From a virus: a DNA stretch of 22,982 bases. The stretch is taken from IMG/VR virus record IMGVR_UViG_3300042326_002146, positions 1-22,982 of that record; one strand, given 5' to 3'. Both the position numbers and the translations under genes were made by a program. Of this stretch, positions 5,033-12,420 are shown one piece after another (position 1 is the stretch's first letter; each line of letters opens with the position of its first letter). Below the pieces are notes generated by a model that was not told the origin of the DNA, ran no database searches, and saw only the letters and a program-made list of their open reading frames with translations.

Positions 5033-5916
5033 TGGCTTGGTATTCAATTGCGAACGAAGAGGTAAACCTGACGATTCAGAAGGTGATGAAGGAGAACCAT
5101 GGGGAGCTCCATAATGCTGGCGTGACGATCACCGCACTGATCGCCAGGAGCGAAGAGGGGCCAGCGATCAAGGTGCGAGGCTCCGAGGCCGCTGGATGCA
5201 TCCGGATCACCAAGCTAGCCGAGCGTACCTTGGGTCTTGGCGACGCTCTGATGACCCTCGACGGCGAGTCGATGATCGCTTGGAGCAGCAAACGACTCCA
5301 AGCGGTCATCGACCACGAGCTGCGGCACCTGATGCTCGCGAAGAACAAAAAGACTGGGCAGATCCAACTCGACGACGAGGGTCGGCCCAAGCTCCGGATC
5401 CGGCCACATGATTTCGAGTTCGGTTGGTTCGCCAGGACTGCCGAGCTCTACGGCGAAGAGTCCTACGAAGTCTCCCAGGCTCGGGAGATCGTGGCCGCTC
5501 AATTCGTCCAGGCTTTTCTTCCTGGCTTCGAGATCGATCCAGACCCCACTGGCTTGGCTGCGTTCCATAGCAAGCTCGATCCAGTACGAGCGATCGGTTC
5601 GAGAGTCAAGCATGTCAACCTGACGGTTACCAAGAAAGAAATCGCCGAGCGTGAGAAGCTCCAGTCGGAGAAGGGTGGCGACACCCATAAGTTTCAAGTG
5701 ATCGACGAAGAGGATCACGACGAGGAAACCACCGCTGAGTTCATCTCGCGACAACGTGAGAAGATTGCTTTCGAGCGTCGCAAAAAAGACGTCATAGCTT
5801 CGAGAGACCACGAAGAATTTGAGGCGTCCGTCCGCCGTCAGTCCACCGCAGCTCTGTCGGCCAAGGCCACCAAGCCCAAGCGAGCCAGCAAGAAAGGTGA
5901 CACGGTGGCATCTTGA
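5032..5916 (+). CDS. Putative phage metallopeptidase (PF18894-like)
   Basis: 294 residues from ATG 5032 (an ATG at 5023 is also possible). A zinc-binding HELRH motif, residues 95-99, follows AWSSKRLQAVID, and a later RPKLRIRPHDFEFGW supplies the His/Asp usually seen after the motif in phage metallopeptidases of this family. The N-terminal third (EEVNLTIQKVMKENHGEL, then a VTITALIARS strand) matches the family layout. The C-terminal part (about 195-294) is extra: charged, Lys/Glu-rich and likely disordered or coiled-coil, ending in KATKPKRASKKGD. The substrate is unknown; family members occur in early or accessory phage regions. Confidence 0.75.
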   Translation: MAWYSIANEEVNLTIQKVMKENHGELHNAGVTITALIARSEEGPAIKVRGSEAAGCIRITKLAERTLGLGDALMTLDGESMIAWSSKRLQAVIDHELRHLMLAKNKKTGQIQLDDEGRPKLRIRPHDFEFGWFARTAELYGEESYEVSQAREIVAAQFVQAFLPGFEIDPDPTGLAAFHSKLDPVRAIGSRVKHVNLTVTKKEIAEREKLQSEKGGDTHKFQVIDEEDHDEETTAEFISRQREKIAFERRKKDVIASRDHEEFEASVRRQSTAALSAKATKPKRASKKGDTVAS

Positions 5917-6155
5917 GCAGCGAACAGGACCCCCAATGCCGTATCGTCAGTGCCGTTAACAACTCTGTGCTTGACACCCATCTGGATGTCATTTCAATCA
6001 AGTGGGATGTCCGTTCGATAATCTCGCTGTTATTACCTTTAGCCGTTCTTTCGATCCTGAACTTCTTTCTGCTTTTCTACTGTGCTGTTTCGTTGTCGGA
6101 GATCAAGCAATCCACGACCCCCAGCAAGGCAGTGCAGATGGAGGCCAACCAGTGA
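5913..6155 (+). CDS. Small single-span membrane protein, 80 aa
   Basis: The frame starts with TTG at 5913, overlapping the previous stop (TTGA), with GGTGA and GGTGG upstream. One strong membrane segment lies at about residues 36-60 (IISLLLPLAVLSILNFFLLFYCAVSL), followed by a polar tail. Phage operons often carry such proteins as holin-like or superinfection-exclusion proteins, but nothing here decides. The stop overlaps the next GTG start (GTGA). Confidence 0.55.
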   Translation: MSSEQDPQCRIVSAVNNSVLDTHLDVISIKWDVRSIISLLLPLAVLSILNFFLLFYCAVSLSEIKQSTTPSKAVQMEANQ

Positions 6156-6559
6156 GCCTTGTCCAAGCGGAGCTTCAATTCGAAAGGCGACCGGTTGCCC
6201 AAGCAAAGGCGCTGGTCGTCTTAAGCGAGCTCGACAAGTCATACCTCGACGAATGCGTCCGCACGGACAAAAGCTTTTCTGAGTCGTTCCTCGCACAAAC
6301 ACGGTGCCAACGAATTGGATGCACGATGAGCGAATTGTATGCGATGCGAAACTACGAGCGAGCATTGCATCTGGCCGACGAGGCGGTGATTCTCCGGTAC
6401 GAAGCTTGGGACACCACCCCTGCTATGTATTTGGACTGGCCGACCATCAACAAGAGAGCTGCCCAGGCTGCCGAGCAGCTCGGACAGGACTTTGCAGAGT
6501 GGCGTGCCAATCGCCACAGCACGAAAACATCCGTACTCAAAAAGACCAAGGGACTATGA
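6152..6559 (+). CDS. Hypothetical early protein, 135 aa
   Basis: GTG at 6152 has GGAGG 8 bases upstream and overlaps the preceding stop. The protein is helical: AQAKALVVLSELDKSYLDECVRTDKSF, SELYAMRNYERALHLADEAVILRYEAW, and INKRAAQAAEQLGQDFAEW. The central segment loosely resembles a TPR-like helix pair, but a single pair is not enough to call it. Its stop overlaps the next ATG (ATGA). Confidence 0.6.
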   Translation: MSLVQAELQFERRPVAQAKALVVLSELDKSYLDECVRTDKSFSESFLAQTRCQRIGCTMSELYAMRNYERALHLADEAVILRYEAWDTTPAMYLDWPTINKRAAQAAEQLGQDFAEWRANRHSTKTSVLKKTKGL

Positions 6560-6840
6560 GCCAGCTCTACACCAAATACCACGTGCGCACTCCCGACGAG
6601 CAGCCGCTCGACTCGGGGTGCTTTGTCCTCCGACCGTTCCACAGCGACGGAACCATCCGCGATCCAGCAGCGGTCGCAGCGTTGAAGACCTACGCGAATT
6701 TCCTCCCGTCGGCTCAACGTGAGCTCCGGGCCGAGATCACCGATTGGGTCGACACTCCTGGCCTGAGTCTGGCCACGCGGGCTTTGAATGTTCCACCCGA
6801 TGATTCCCTCAGTTTTCACGACGACCGGAATCTCGATTAG
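6556..6840 (+). CDS. Hypothetical early protein, 94 aa
   Basis: ATG at 6556 overlaps the previous stop (ATGA) and is preceded by AAGGGAC. The product contains YHVRTPDEQPLDSGCFVLRPFHSDGTIRDPAAVAALKTYANF, the 'will show attribute then do range' layout of short phage proteins with a PLDSGCFVLRPF core. I have seen this core in unannotated phage proteins but cannot assign a function. No metal site or signal is present. Confidence 0.6.
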   Translation: MSQLYTKYHVRTPDEQPLDSGCFVLRPFHSDGTIRDPAAVAALKTYANFLPSAQRELRAEITDWVDTPGLSLATRALNVPPDDSLSFHDDRNLD

Positions 6841-6873
6841 CCACTGATTGTAACCATCGAAAGGGCAGAAACG

Positions 6874-7080
6874 ATGTACAACGAACTAGAACTTTCCGGC
6901 ATGGACGACGACGACAGCTTCGACAATGACAAACACGACTGGCAAGACGACCTCGCCGGGGAAGGGCTACCACCGCTCACCCCCGAAGCGGCCTTCCTGG
7001 CCTGCGCGTCAGTCGTGGCCGTGTTGTTCGTGATCGTGCTCGCAAGCTTCGAGGCCTGGAGGATCCTGACGAATGGATAG
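6874..7080 (+). CDS. Acidic single-span membrane protein, 68 aa
   Basis: ATG at 6874 follows GAAAGGGC. Residues 1-35 are very acidic (GMDDDDSFDNDKHDWQDDLAGEG). Residues 41-58 form one membrane helix (FLACASVVAVLFVIVLASF), leaving a short tail. Orientation and role are unknown. It overlaps the replication gene by 8 bp, so both are co-expressed. Confidence 0.65.
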   Translation: MYNELELSGMDDDDSFDNDKHDWQDDLAGEGLPPLTPEAAFLACASVVAVLFVIVLASFEAWRILTNG

Positions 7081-7975
7081 CTCCGGGACTGGGACCGTCT
7101 ACCGAATCGCCAAGTGGACCGAGACATTCGAGCGAGCGGAATCTCGCAAGTTGAAGCAGCTCACTTGGATCGCCATGCCAGTCGGCTTTTCGTCGACCGG
7201 CTACCAAGCCATGCTGGAGGACTTCGACGCCGAACGAGCTCCAGCGATCTATGGCGCGTGGTGCGCCCTTTGTGCCTATGCGGCCTCCTGCCATGTCAGG
7301 GGGACGCTGGGGAACAGTCGGGGGATTCCCCTGAAGATCTCCCACGTTGCCAGGATCACTGGTTTTGCCGAGTCCGTTTTCCGGGACTTGTTCGCTTGGG
7401 CCTCACGTGAGGACATCGGATGGCTTGAGGCTGTCCCAGCGGGTGAGATCGCTCAGGAGATTGCGGACCAAGCGGAAAAACTCAGGGATTCTAGCACTTC
7501 GGGGGAATCCCCCGACAACCCCCCGACGCCTCAGGGGAATCCCCCGAGCACACGACCGGACCGTACCGAACAGGACAGGACAGGACCCAACCTAACCGGA
7601 CCAGACAAGACCCGTCGTTCGATCGATTGGACGTCGGCGGGTTTGGAATTTCGGGAATCGGTTCGGGAAACCGCAGCGAGCATGAGCGAAATGCAAGCTC
7701 GCGGGATCCGGCTGGGCCTGAGTCGCGACGAGATCTGGCGGATCGCCTGGGTCGGCACCGACTTCGACAAAGCAGGCCTGCTGGACGCATTGGCACGTTG
7801 CCGAGAGCACCAGGTCGACAAACCCAAAGGTTACCTCGGCATGGTGATGGTTCGCATGTGCCAAGCCAGGGGCGAGAGCTGGGACGAGCTCAAGCTGCAA
7901 GTCCCACCGCCACCACCCCCACCAGCCAAACCCGGTGCGAACGTCGCTCCGCAGATGGCCGCCGAGGTCGCATAA
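7073..7975 (+). CDS. Putative phage replication initiator/organiser with origin-like linker
   Basis: 300 residues. The N-terminal domain (1-140) has the form of a phage replication protein with a winged-helix-type fold: DAERAPAIYGAWCALCAYAAS, KISHVARITGFAESVFRDLFAWASREDIGWLE. A low-complexity linker (about 143-181, rich in Pro, Arg, Thr, Asp, Gly) has the RTEQDRTGP style known from replisome-organiser proteins. A C-terminal helical domain follows (SRDEIWRIAWVGTDFDKAGLLDALARCREH) and a run of seven prolines near the end. As in lambda O, the DNA of the linker contains repeated palindromes that may be the origin. The specific family (DnaD-like or other) is not certain. The next genes (8288 and 9338 onward) concern phosphoester and nucleotide chemistry. 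Confidence 0.6.
   Translation: MDSSGTGTVYRIAKWTETFERAESRKLKQLTWIAMPVGFSSTGYQAMLEDFDAERAPAIYGAWCALCAYAASCHVRGTLGNSRGIPLKISHVARITGFAESVFRDLFAWASREDIGWLEAVPAGEIAQEIADQAEKLRDSSTSGESPDNPPTPQGNPPSTRPDRTEQDRTGPNLTGPDKTRRSIDWTSAGLEFRESVRETAASMSEMQARGIRLGLSRDEIWRIAWVGTDFDKAGLLDALARCREHQVDKPKGYLGMVMVRMCQARGESWDELKLQVPPPPPPPAKPGANVAPQMAAEVA
7501..7545. repeat. Repeated GC palindromes, candidate replication origin
   Basis: GGGGGAATCCCCC (7501-7513) and GGGGAATCCCCC (7534-7545) are near-identical palindromes 33 bp apart. A third, GGGGATTCCCC, lies at 7321-7331. They fall in or near the linker-coding part of the replication gene, followed by a tract of short repeats of AGGAC/GGACC type (about 7556-7617). 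Iterons within the initiator gene are the lambda O arrangement. Origin function is inferred. Confidence 0.45.
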
Positions 7976-7997
7976 CTTTTCAACCCATGGAGGCATG

Positions 7998-8291
7998 ATG
8001 CCAGCCAGCAAAAAGACCAGCCCGAAACCGAACAGCCTCCTGCAGGAAGCTCGCCAGTCGGCGACGCAGTACCAACGAAAGAAGGGCATGCAGACTTGGT
8101 TTCAGGTCCTGGAAGCCAACGAGCCTAAAAAGGCCGGAGAGCTCAAGACGCTTTGCATCGACTGGCACAAGGGCGGCGAGTCGCGAGACCTGTTCCCGGG
8201 CAAAGCGGACCTTCTCCGATTTGTGAATGCGAGAGTCTGCAAGGTGGGTCGATTCGGTTTCGACACCTGGCTGAACGAGGTCGCTTCATGA
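7998..8291 (+). CDS. Hypothetical protein, 97 aa
   Basis: Of two adjacent ATG codons (7995, 7998), the second has better spacing from GGAGG (7989-7993). The product starts basic (SKKTSPKPNSLLQEARQS) and continues with a helical, Trp/Phe-containing part (TWFQVLEANEPKKAGELKTLCIDWHKGG... LLRFVNARV...FGFDTWLNEV). No motif is recognised. The stop overlaps the phosphoesterase ATG (ATGA). Location between the replication protein and the phosphoesterase suggests a replication accessory role, without direct evidence. Confidence 0.6.
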   Translation: MPASKKTSPKPNSLLQEARQSATQYQRKKGMQTWFQVLEANEPKKAGELKTLCIDWHKGGESRDLFPGKADLLRFVNARVCKVGRFGFDTWLNEVAS

Positions 8292-9301
8292 GCCTCAAAA
8301 AACAGATCAAAGCTTGGACCCGCAACGAGGCGACCGAGTCCCAAGAGCTACTGACCGCCAGAGCACAGCTCAAGCAGCTCGAGGTTGCACTCAAGCGAGA
8401 GCGGTCGGCACGAGAGCTGCTCGAGCAGACCCTCGATCGATTGCGAAGCTCGTCGGTGAAATTGAACCTGACGCGCAAAGCCAAAAGCTCCAAGGGCGGT
8501 GTCACACTGCGAGTGATCGTCCCCGATTCCCATGGATGCTTCGTTGATCAGTCGGCAGCGTCGGCGATGCTTGCGGACATCGCGATGCTCAAGCCCAGTT
8601 CGATCATCCTCCTGGGTGATCATCTCGACTGCGGTGGCTTCCTGGCCGAGCACCACACCTGGGGCTACGTGGCCGAGACCGACTACACTTTCGAGGACGA
8701 CTGCGCGGCAACGAACCAGTTCCTGGATGCGCTGCAGTCGGCAGCACCACAAGCGACGATCGAGTACCTCGAGGGAAACCACGAGCGACGCATCGAGAAG
8801 TGGATCGTCACCGACGCACTGCGAACGGGCAAAGGATCCCGAGGCGACGTCAAGATGCTCAACACGTTGTTCTCGACCGAGACGGTGTTGCAGCTCGACA
8901 AGCGAAAGATCCCCATCTACAAGCAGGGTCAGTGGTACGACGGGTGCCATGTCCCCGGTACGATCCTGCGGGATAATTGCTACTTCACCCACGGACAATT
9001 CACATCCAAGGCCGCAGCGGCCGCGCACTTGGCCAAGTACAACTCGAACATCTGGTTCGGCCATACCCACCGGATGGACATGGCGACCAAACGAACCGTC
9101 GCCTCGGGCCCGATCGGAGCATGGAACCCCGGTTGCCTGTGCCAGCTCCAGCCCTTCTACATGCATCAAAACTTGACCGACTGGGTCAACGGTTACGGAA
9201 TCCAGTTGGTGCAGAAGGGACTCGGGCATTTGAATCTTCAAATCCCAATTATCGACGGCGTGTCATACCTGTCCCCGCTGATCCGCAGGGGAGCAGCGTA
9301 A
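8288..9301 (+). CDS. Calcineurin-like metallophosphoesterase with N-terminal coiled coil
   Basis: 337 residues from ATG 8288. Residues about 16-58 form a charged coiled coil. The phosphoesterase motifs follow in order: PDSHG (D80, H82), GDHLD (D111), GNHER (N164, H165), then HGQ and GHTH near residues 235 and 258. These residues bind two metal ions in the family, which splits phosphomono- or diesters in nucleic acids, nucleotides or proteins. The gene lies in the replication/nucleotide block, so DNA end processing or nucleotide turnover is likely. The exact substrate cannot be read from the sequence. Typical phage members are shorter and lack the coiled coil. Confidence 0.85.
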   Translation: MSLKKQIKAWTRNEATESQELLTARAQLKQLEVALKRERSARELLEQTLDRLRSSSVKLNLTRKAKSSKGGVTLRVIVPDSHGCFVDQSAASAMLADIAMLKPSSIILLGDHLDCGGFLAEHHTWGYVAETDYTFEDDCAATNQFLDALQSAAPQATIEYLEGNHERRIEKWIVTDALRTGKGSRGDVKMLNTLFSTETVLQLDKRKIPIYKQGQWYDGCHVPGTILRDNCYFTHGQFTSKAAAAAHLAKYNSNIWFGHTHRMDMATKRTVASGPIGAWNPGCLCQLQPFYMHQNLTDWVNGYGIQLVQKGLGHLNLQIPIIDGVSYLSPLIRRGAA

Positions 9302-9337
9302 GGAATTTCGGGTGGTTTTTCTTAGGAGGATGAGAGA

Positions 9338-10864
9338 GTGAAGGATTTTAAATGGCGGGTGATTCATGCAGCAAAGCACTTTGACCCGCATGTTGTTGGC
9401 AAGCTTTTACAGGCTCAAGTAGATACTTTGATCGGAGGGAGGCAATACACGGTGGATGGATCGCTAGTGGAGATCGGTTCGATCGACCGTCCACCGGACC
9501 TTTCACAGATGGGTGTCCAGATGGTCTCGGAGGTCGAAAAGCCGATCGTCAAAACCGTTGCCTTTGAGCTTGAACCAACTGTTAAGGAATCCTTGACAGT
9601 TGCCGTCGAGCCCGAACCAGTTATCAAGGAATCCTTAACAACTGAGGAAATCGCTGACACTTACGAGAGAGTCAAGCAAATTGTTGCCGTGACTGACGAC
9701 AGCGGAGACGAGGCCTTGTATGTTGATGGCGTGCTGAAAGCATGGGATTCGACGATTTACTCATGCGACATTGCTGCGCTCGCTGGAAATGCAATCGTTA
9801 CGATTTCTCATCGCAACGTTGGGCGAACGCTTTCGGACTGGCCAAAGAAGCTAAGCGATGTCTTTGCATCCAACGATCCGGAAATCTCGGACAGTTCGAA
9901 CCCTTCGGAAACTCCGAACAGTTTGCTCGACAACCATTCTGCTGACGCCAGCAAAATGGTCATGGACGGACCAACGGAAACACAGCAAAAGCTAGATGTT
10001 CCCGAAACAGATTTCGCGAACATGCAGAACGAAAAGATCACGATCGGATACACGGTACCGAATGCGTACGATACAGACGCGGAGCCGATTACCGAGCCAA
10101 TCCAACGCAAGCGAGTCCTGTACATCGCTGGGCCGATGCGAGGGATCGCTTGGTTCAACTACCCGCTTTTCGATCGCGTCGCCAAAGAGCTGCGCGACGC
10201 CGGCAACGAAGTCATCAGCCCAGCGGACGAGGATCGCAAGCACGATGGTTTCGATCCGTACGCAAATCCATCGCATGCGAATCGTGACGCTTGCACCTTT
10301 CCCAAAAGCATGGACTTCGCCAAGACCGTGCGTCGGTGCCTCGAGGCCGTCCTGCGGTGCGACGAGATTGTCCTGCTTCCAGGCTGGGAGAACAGCAATG
10401 GAGCTGTGGCCGAGCTGACCCTGGCCATTTGGCTCAACAAGCGGGTGCGAGATGTGCGAATCGACGACCAAGATCGAATCACCTATCTTGGCCAGTGGAT
10501 GGGGCTCGCAGGCCTGGCCATGCAGCTTCGCGACTATCACCTAGAGGTCGAAGTCCCATACCCTACCGCCGCCGAGCAAGACGACGACGACGAGGACGAC
10601 GAGGACATCCTGGCCGAAGCATCCCGGATCACGCGTGGCAGTCGTCAATCGCAATACGGGCCTCCTGATCAGGACTTCCGCCGGACCGCTGGCATGTGGT
10701 CGGCATTGTTCCTTTCCAAGCTCAAAGACGGGGTGACATTCGAGTCCCGAGACGTCGCACTGGCGATGATCTTGCTGAAGACCTCCCGCGAGACGCACCA
10801 ACGCAAACGGGACAACTGGGTGGACATCGCCGGGTACGCAAGCTGCGGGAGCCGGTGCAACTGA
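9338..10864 (+). CDS. Fusion: unknown N-terminus, DUF4406, acidic linker, DUF6378 nucleotide-hydrolase-like domain
   Basis: GTG at 9338 with AGGAGG 7 bases upstream gives 508 residues. Residues 1-250 are unrecognised, with a tandem repeat of about 12 residues (ELEPTVKESLT / EPEPVIKESLT) and a disordered Ser/Asn-rich stretch. Residues about 258-370 match DUF4406, a nucleoside 2-deoxyribosyltransferase-like fold: VLYIAGPMRG, NYPLFDRVAKELRDAGNEVISPAD, and WENSNGAVAELTLA. After an acidic run (DDDDEDDED, near 413) residues about 420-505 match DUF6378: EASRITRGSRQSQYGPPDQDF, VALAMILLKTSRE, DNWVDIAGYA. Both domains are linked to nucleotide metabolism and are often separate phage genes. Here one polypeptide may channel modified or salvaged nucleotides (inference). 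Confidence 0.8.
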   Translation: MKDFKWRVIHAAKHFDPHVVGKLLQAQVDTLIGGRQYTVDGSLVEIGSIDRPPDLSQMGVQMVSEVEKPIVKTVAFELEPTVKESLTVAVEPEPVIKESLTTEEIADTYERVKQIVAVTDDSGDEALYVDGVLKAWDSTIYSCDIAALAGNAIVTISHRNVGRTLSDWPKKLSDVFASNDPEISDSSNPSETPNSLLDNHSADASKMVMDGPTETQQKLDVPETDFANMQNEKITIGYTVPNAYDTDAEPITEPIQRKRVLYIAGPMRGIAWFNYPLFDRVAKELRDAGNEVISPADEDRKHDGFDPYANPSHANRDACTFPKSMDFAKTVRRCLEAVLRCDEIVLLPGWENSNGAVAELTLAIWLNKRVRDVRIDDQDRITYLGQWMGLAGLAMQLRDYHLEVEVPYPTAAEQDDDDEDDEDILAEASRITRGSRQSQYGPPDQDFRRTAGMWSALFLSKLKDGVTFESRDVALAMILLKTSRETHQRKRDNWVDIAGYASCGSRCN

Positions 10865-10953
10865 TGGACCTAATCATTGCTGTTTGCGTCGTAGTGTTTT
10901 TCTGCGTCATCATTGCGCTCGGCGACGACGACTTTCGAGGGCCCTCGCTATGA
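10864..10953 (+). CDS. Membrane miniprotein, 29 aa
   Basis: ATG at 10864 shares its first base with the stop of the preceding gene (TGATG). Its own stop overlaps the ATG of the next gene (ATGA), so both ends are coupled in the usual style of this operon. The product is one hydrophobic helix (LIIAVCVVVFFCVIIAL) plus an acidic tail (GDDDFRGPSL). It could be a small membrane effector. It is too short for comparison, but the overlaps at both ends argue for a real gene. Confidence 0.55.
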   Translation: MDLIIAVCVVVFFCVIIALGDDDFRGPSL

Positions 10954-11369
10954 GCACCGACCACGACAACCCATTGAGTGTCGATGAGGCAATGGCTCTC
11001 ATCGGCAAATGGGAGACGCATCCCGGTCTCCTGCTGGCCATCTTCGACGCAGCCCGAAAGCTTCGCGACGAAGTCGAGCTTCTGCGTGACACTAAAAATC
11101 ACATGCAGAAAAGCAACGACGAACTGACGCGATTCCTCGCGCAGCACGTCAGGGACAAGAAAGCCTTACAAACCAAACTCGACCAGCTCCGTGACATCAA
11201 CAAGAATCTGGTGAGGAACTTCGACGAATTGTGGAAGATCAACGCGGAGCATTGCAAGGCCAGGAAAGCCAAGGACGCCGAGCTCGACCAGCTCCGGGCC
11301 GTTGTGGCCCAGAACAACCAGAGCTTGTGCGGCATCATTACCAGATGGATCAAACCTAGCACGAACTGA
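10950..11369 (+). CDS. Coiled-coil protein, 139 aa
   Basis: ATG at 10950 overlaps the preceding stop. After a short N-terminal part (NPLSVDEAMALIGKWETHPG) residues about 30-120 form a long heptad-rich coiled coil (ARKLRDEVELLRDTKNHM, ELTRFLAQHV, LQTKLDQLRDINKNLVRNFDELW, AELDQLRAVVAQ). The end is short and basic. No enzyme motif. It is likely an oligomeric structural or adaptor protein; the partner is unknown. Confidence 0.65.
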   Translation: MSTDHDNPLSVDEAMALIGKWETHPGLLLAIFDAARKLRDEVELLRDTKNHMQKSNDELTRFLAQHVRDKKALQTKLDQLRDINKNLVRNFDELWKINAEHCKARKAKDAELDQLRAVVAQNNQSLCGIITRWIKPSTN

Positions 11370-11377
11370 GGCAAGCT

Positions 11378-11554
11378 ATGTTCAAACTACTCGGACTGCT
11401 GCTCGGCGGCGGAGCGATCCCCCGCGAAGCAGCTCGGGCCCGGACCAACAACGGATGCTGGCCGATGCTCCTGATTCCCCTGATCGCTATACTGATCTTC
11501 GGAGTGCTGCTAGCCTGCGGAATCCTAGAAGTGAAGATAGAGTTTGACCGATGA
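11378..11554 (+). CDS. Small membrane protein, 58 aa
   Basis: ATG at 11378, stop TGA at 11552-11554 overlapping the next ATG (ATGA). The product has a weakly hydrophobic start (MFKLLGLLLGGGAIP), a basic stretch (REAARARTNN) and a strong membrane helix at about residues 29-50 (PMLLIPLIAILIFGVLLACGI), ending with VKIEFDR. No ribosome site is obvious beyond GAGGCAAGC. Function is unknown; the coupling with the release-factor-like gene supports expression. Confidence 0.55.
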   Translation: MFKLLGLLLGGGAIPREAARARTNNGCWPMLLIPLIAILIFGVLLACGILEVKIEFDR

Positions 11555-11925
11555 CCAAATCAACCAGAAACGGACGGACGATCGAGTACATGCGGGGAAC
11601 TGGCCCAGGTGGCCAGAACCGCAACAAGATCGAGTCGGCTTGTCGGATCACCGATCATGCGTCTGGAATCTCGGCCTACGCCGACTGCCGGACACGTGAA
11701 GCGTCGTACCGCATGGCCCTGGCCGAACTGGACAAGCGGATCGCCCAGGCCAAAGCCGACGCACAGGCCAAGGTCCGCAAGGATCGTCGCGACGTAGCGA
11801 TTCACGACCACACCGTGGTTCGCACCTACAACTTCTCGCGCGGGCTCGTCAAAGACCACCGAAGCGGGAAAGAGGCCACCGTGAAAGAGATCCTCGGCAA
11901 AGGACGATTGGAGCTACTGCGATGA
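11551..11925 (+). CDS. RF-1 domain (GGQ) peptide-release-factor-like protein
   Basis: 124 residues. The GTGPGGQNRNKIES stretch contains the GGQ motif (residues 20-22) that places water at the peptidyl-tRNA ester in the ribosome. It is followed by ACRITDHASGISAYADCRTREASYRMALAEL, the standard continuation of the RF-1 domain. The end VRTYNFSRGLVKDHRSG matches the last part of class-I release factors (RTYNF..G.V.DHR). The codon-recognition domain with PxT/SPF is absent, so it cannot read stop codons in the RF1/RF2 way. It may free stalled ribosomes, as ArfB or RF-H do, or change termination during infection. Related GGQ proteins are known in phages. It starts by overlap with the membrane miniprotein and ends by overlap with the next gene. 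Confidence 0.88.
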   Translation: MTKSTRNGRTIEYMRGTGPGGQNRNKIESACRITDHASGISAYADCRTREASYRMALAELDKRIAQAKADAQAKVRKDRRDVAIHDHTVVRTYNFSRGLVKDHRSGKEATVKEILGKGRLELLR

Positions 11926-12206
11926 CAACCGATGACAAAGACACCCAAGCCTTTGCCTGTCTTGGCGAGTTTGTACAGTGGTGGGAGGCTTTCAAGGCTT
12001 CGCACTGCGAGGGCCTGTATGCTAATTGGTCCTGCAATGATGACCTGGTGGTCAGATTCGTGTTCCGAAATGCATACTCGGTTTTCAATTACAAGCTTGA
12101 CTTGAAAGATCGATACATCCCCAAAGCGGTGTTAGAGATGCAGGTAGGCTTGCTCAAATTGCAGGCGGTACCAATCATCACCAAACCTAACGATAGCGCG
12201 TCTTAG
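11922..12206 (+). CDS. Hypothetical protein, 94 aa
   Basis: ATG at 11922 overlaps the release-factor-like stop (ATGA). The protein has an aromatic-rich N-terminus (FACLGEFVQWWEAFKASHCEGLYANWSC) and beta-like continuation (DDLVVRFVFRNAYSVFNYKLDL). It has no motif I know. Its last eight codons lie in the first copy of a 28-bp direct repeat, whose second copy follows the next gene, so the C-terminus may have been altered by recombination. Confidence 0.6.
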   Translation: MTTDDKDTQAFACLGEFVQWWEAFKASHCEGLYANWSCNDDLVVRFVFRNAYSVFNYKLDLKDRYIPKAVLEMQVGLLKLQAVPIITKPNDSAS

Positions 12207-12210
12207 CAAG
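12183..12210. repeat. 28-bp direct repeat, copy 1
   Basis: It matches 12421-12448 at 25 of 28 positions; differences are T/C, A/T and C/A. This copy spans the end of the 94-aa gene and the GTG start of the zinc-ribbon gene. The pair of copies flanks that gene. Confidence 0.7.
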
Positions 12211-12419
12211 TGACCGAACCACAGCAATCAGATCGACCGGAGGACGAGGCAAATCCATACTGGGAAGACAGTGACTGGGATCCATGCGACAAGGTGTGCC
12301 CGGACTGCGGCAAGTTGGTATGGGAGGCCACTTGGTTCGACGATCCCCCTGAATTGGGAGGCGCGGCAATCGGCACCAAATGGGAGTGCGGGGATTGCGG
12401 GTGGTCTGATTCGAACTAG
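12210..12419 (+). CDS. Zinc-ribbon protein, 69 aa
   Basis: GTG at 12210 is the only plausible start and has no clear ribosome site, so it may depend on coupling to the gene four bases upstream. The product is acidic (many Asp/Glu, Trp) with a four-cysteine zinc ribbon: VCPDCGK (about residues 29-34) and WECGDCGW (about 59-65), CxxC-(~25)-CxxC. Such ribbons bind nucleic acid or partner proteins. The gene lies between two 28-bp direct repeats and looks like a separately acquired unit. Confidence 0.6.
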   Translation: MTEPQQSDRPEDEANPYWEDSDWDPCDKVCPDCGKLVWEATWFDDPPELGGAAIGTKWECGDCGWSDSN

Positions 12420-12420
12420 C

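Noticed and set aside
4484-5047. 187-aa leftward frame
   Set aside because: Shadow of the winged-helix and adjoining genes; no recognisable domain and Ser/Arg-rich composition.
7914-7934. Seven-proline run as a frameshift site
   Set aside because: The C-rich tract encodes prolines in frame and the frame continues normally; the run only suggests EF-P dependence.
8348-9241. 297-aa leftward frame
   Set aside because: Opposite-strand shadow of the metallophosphoesterase, which has all family motifs.
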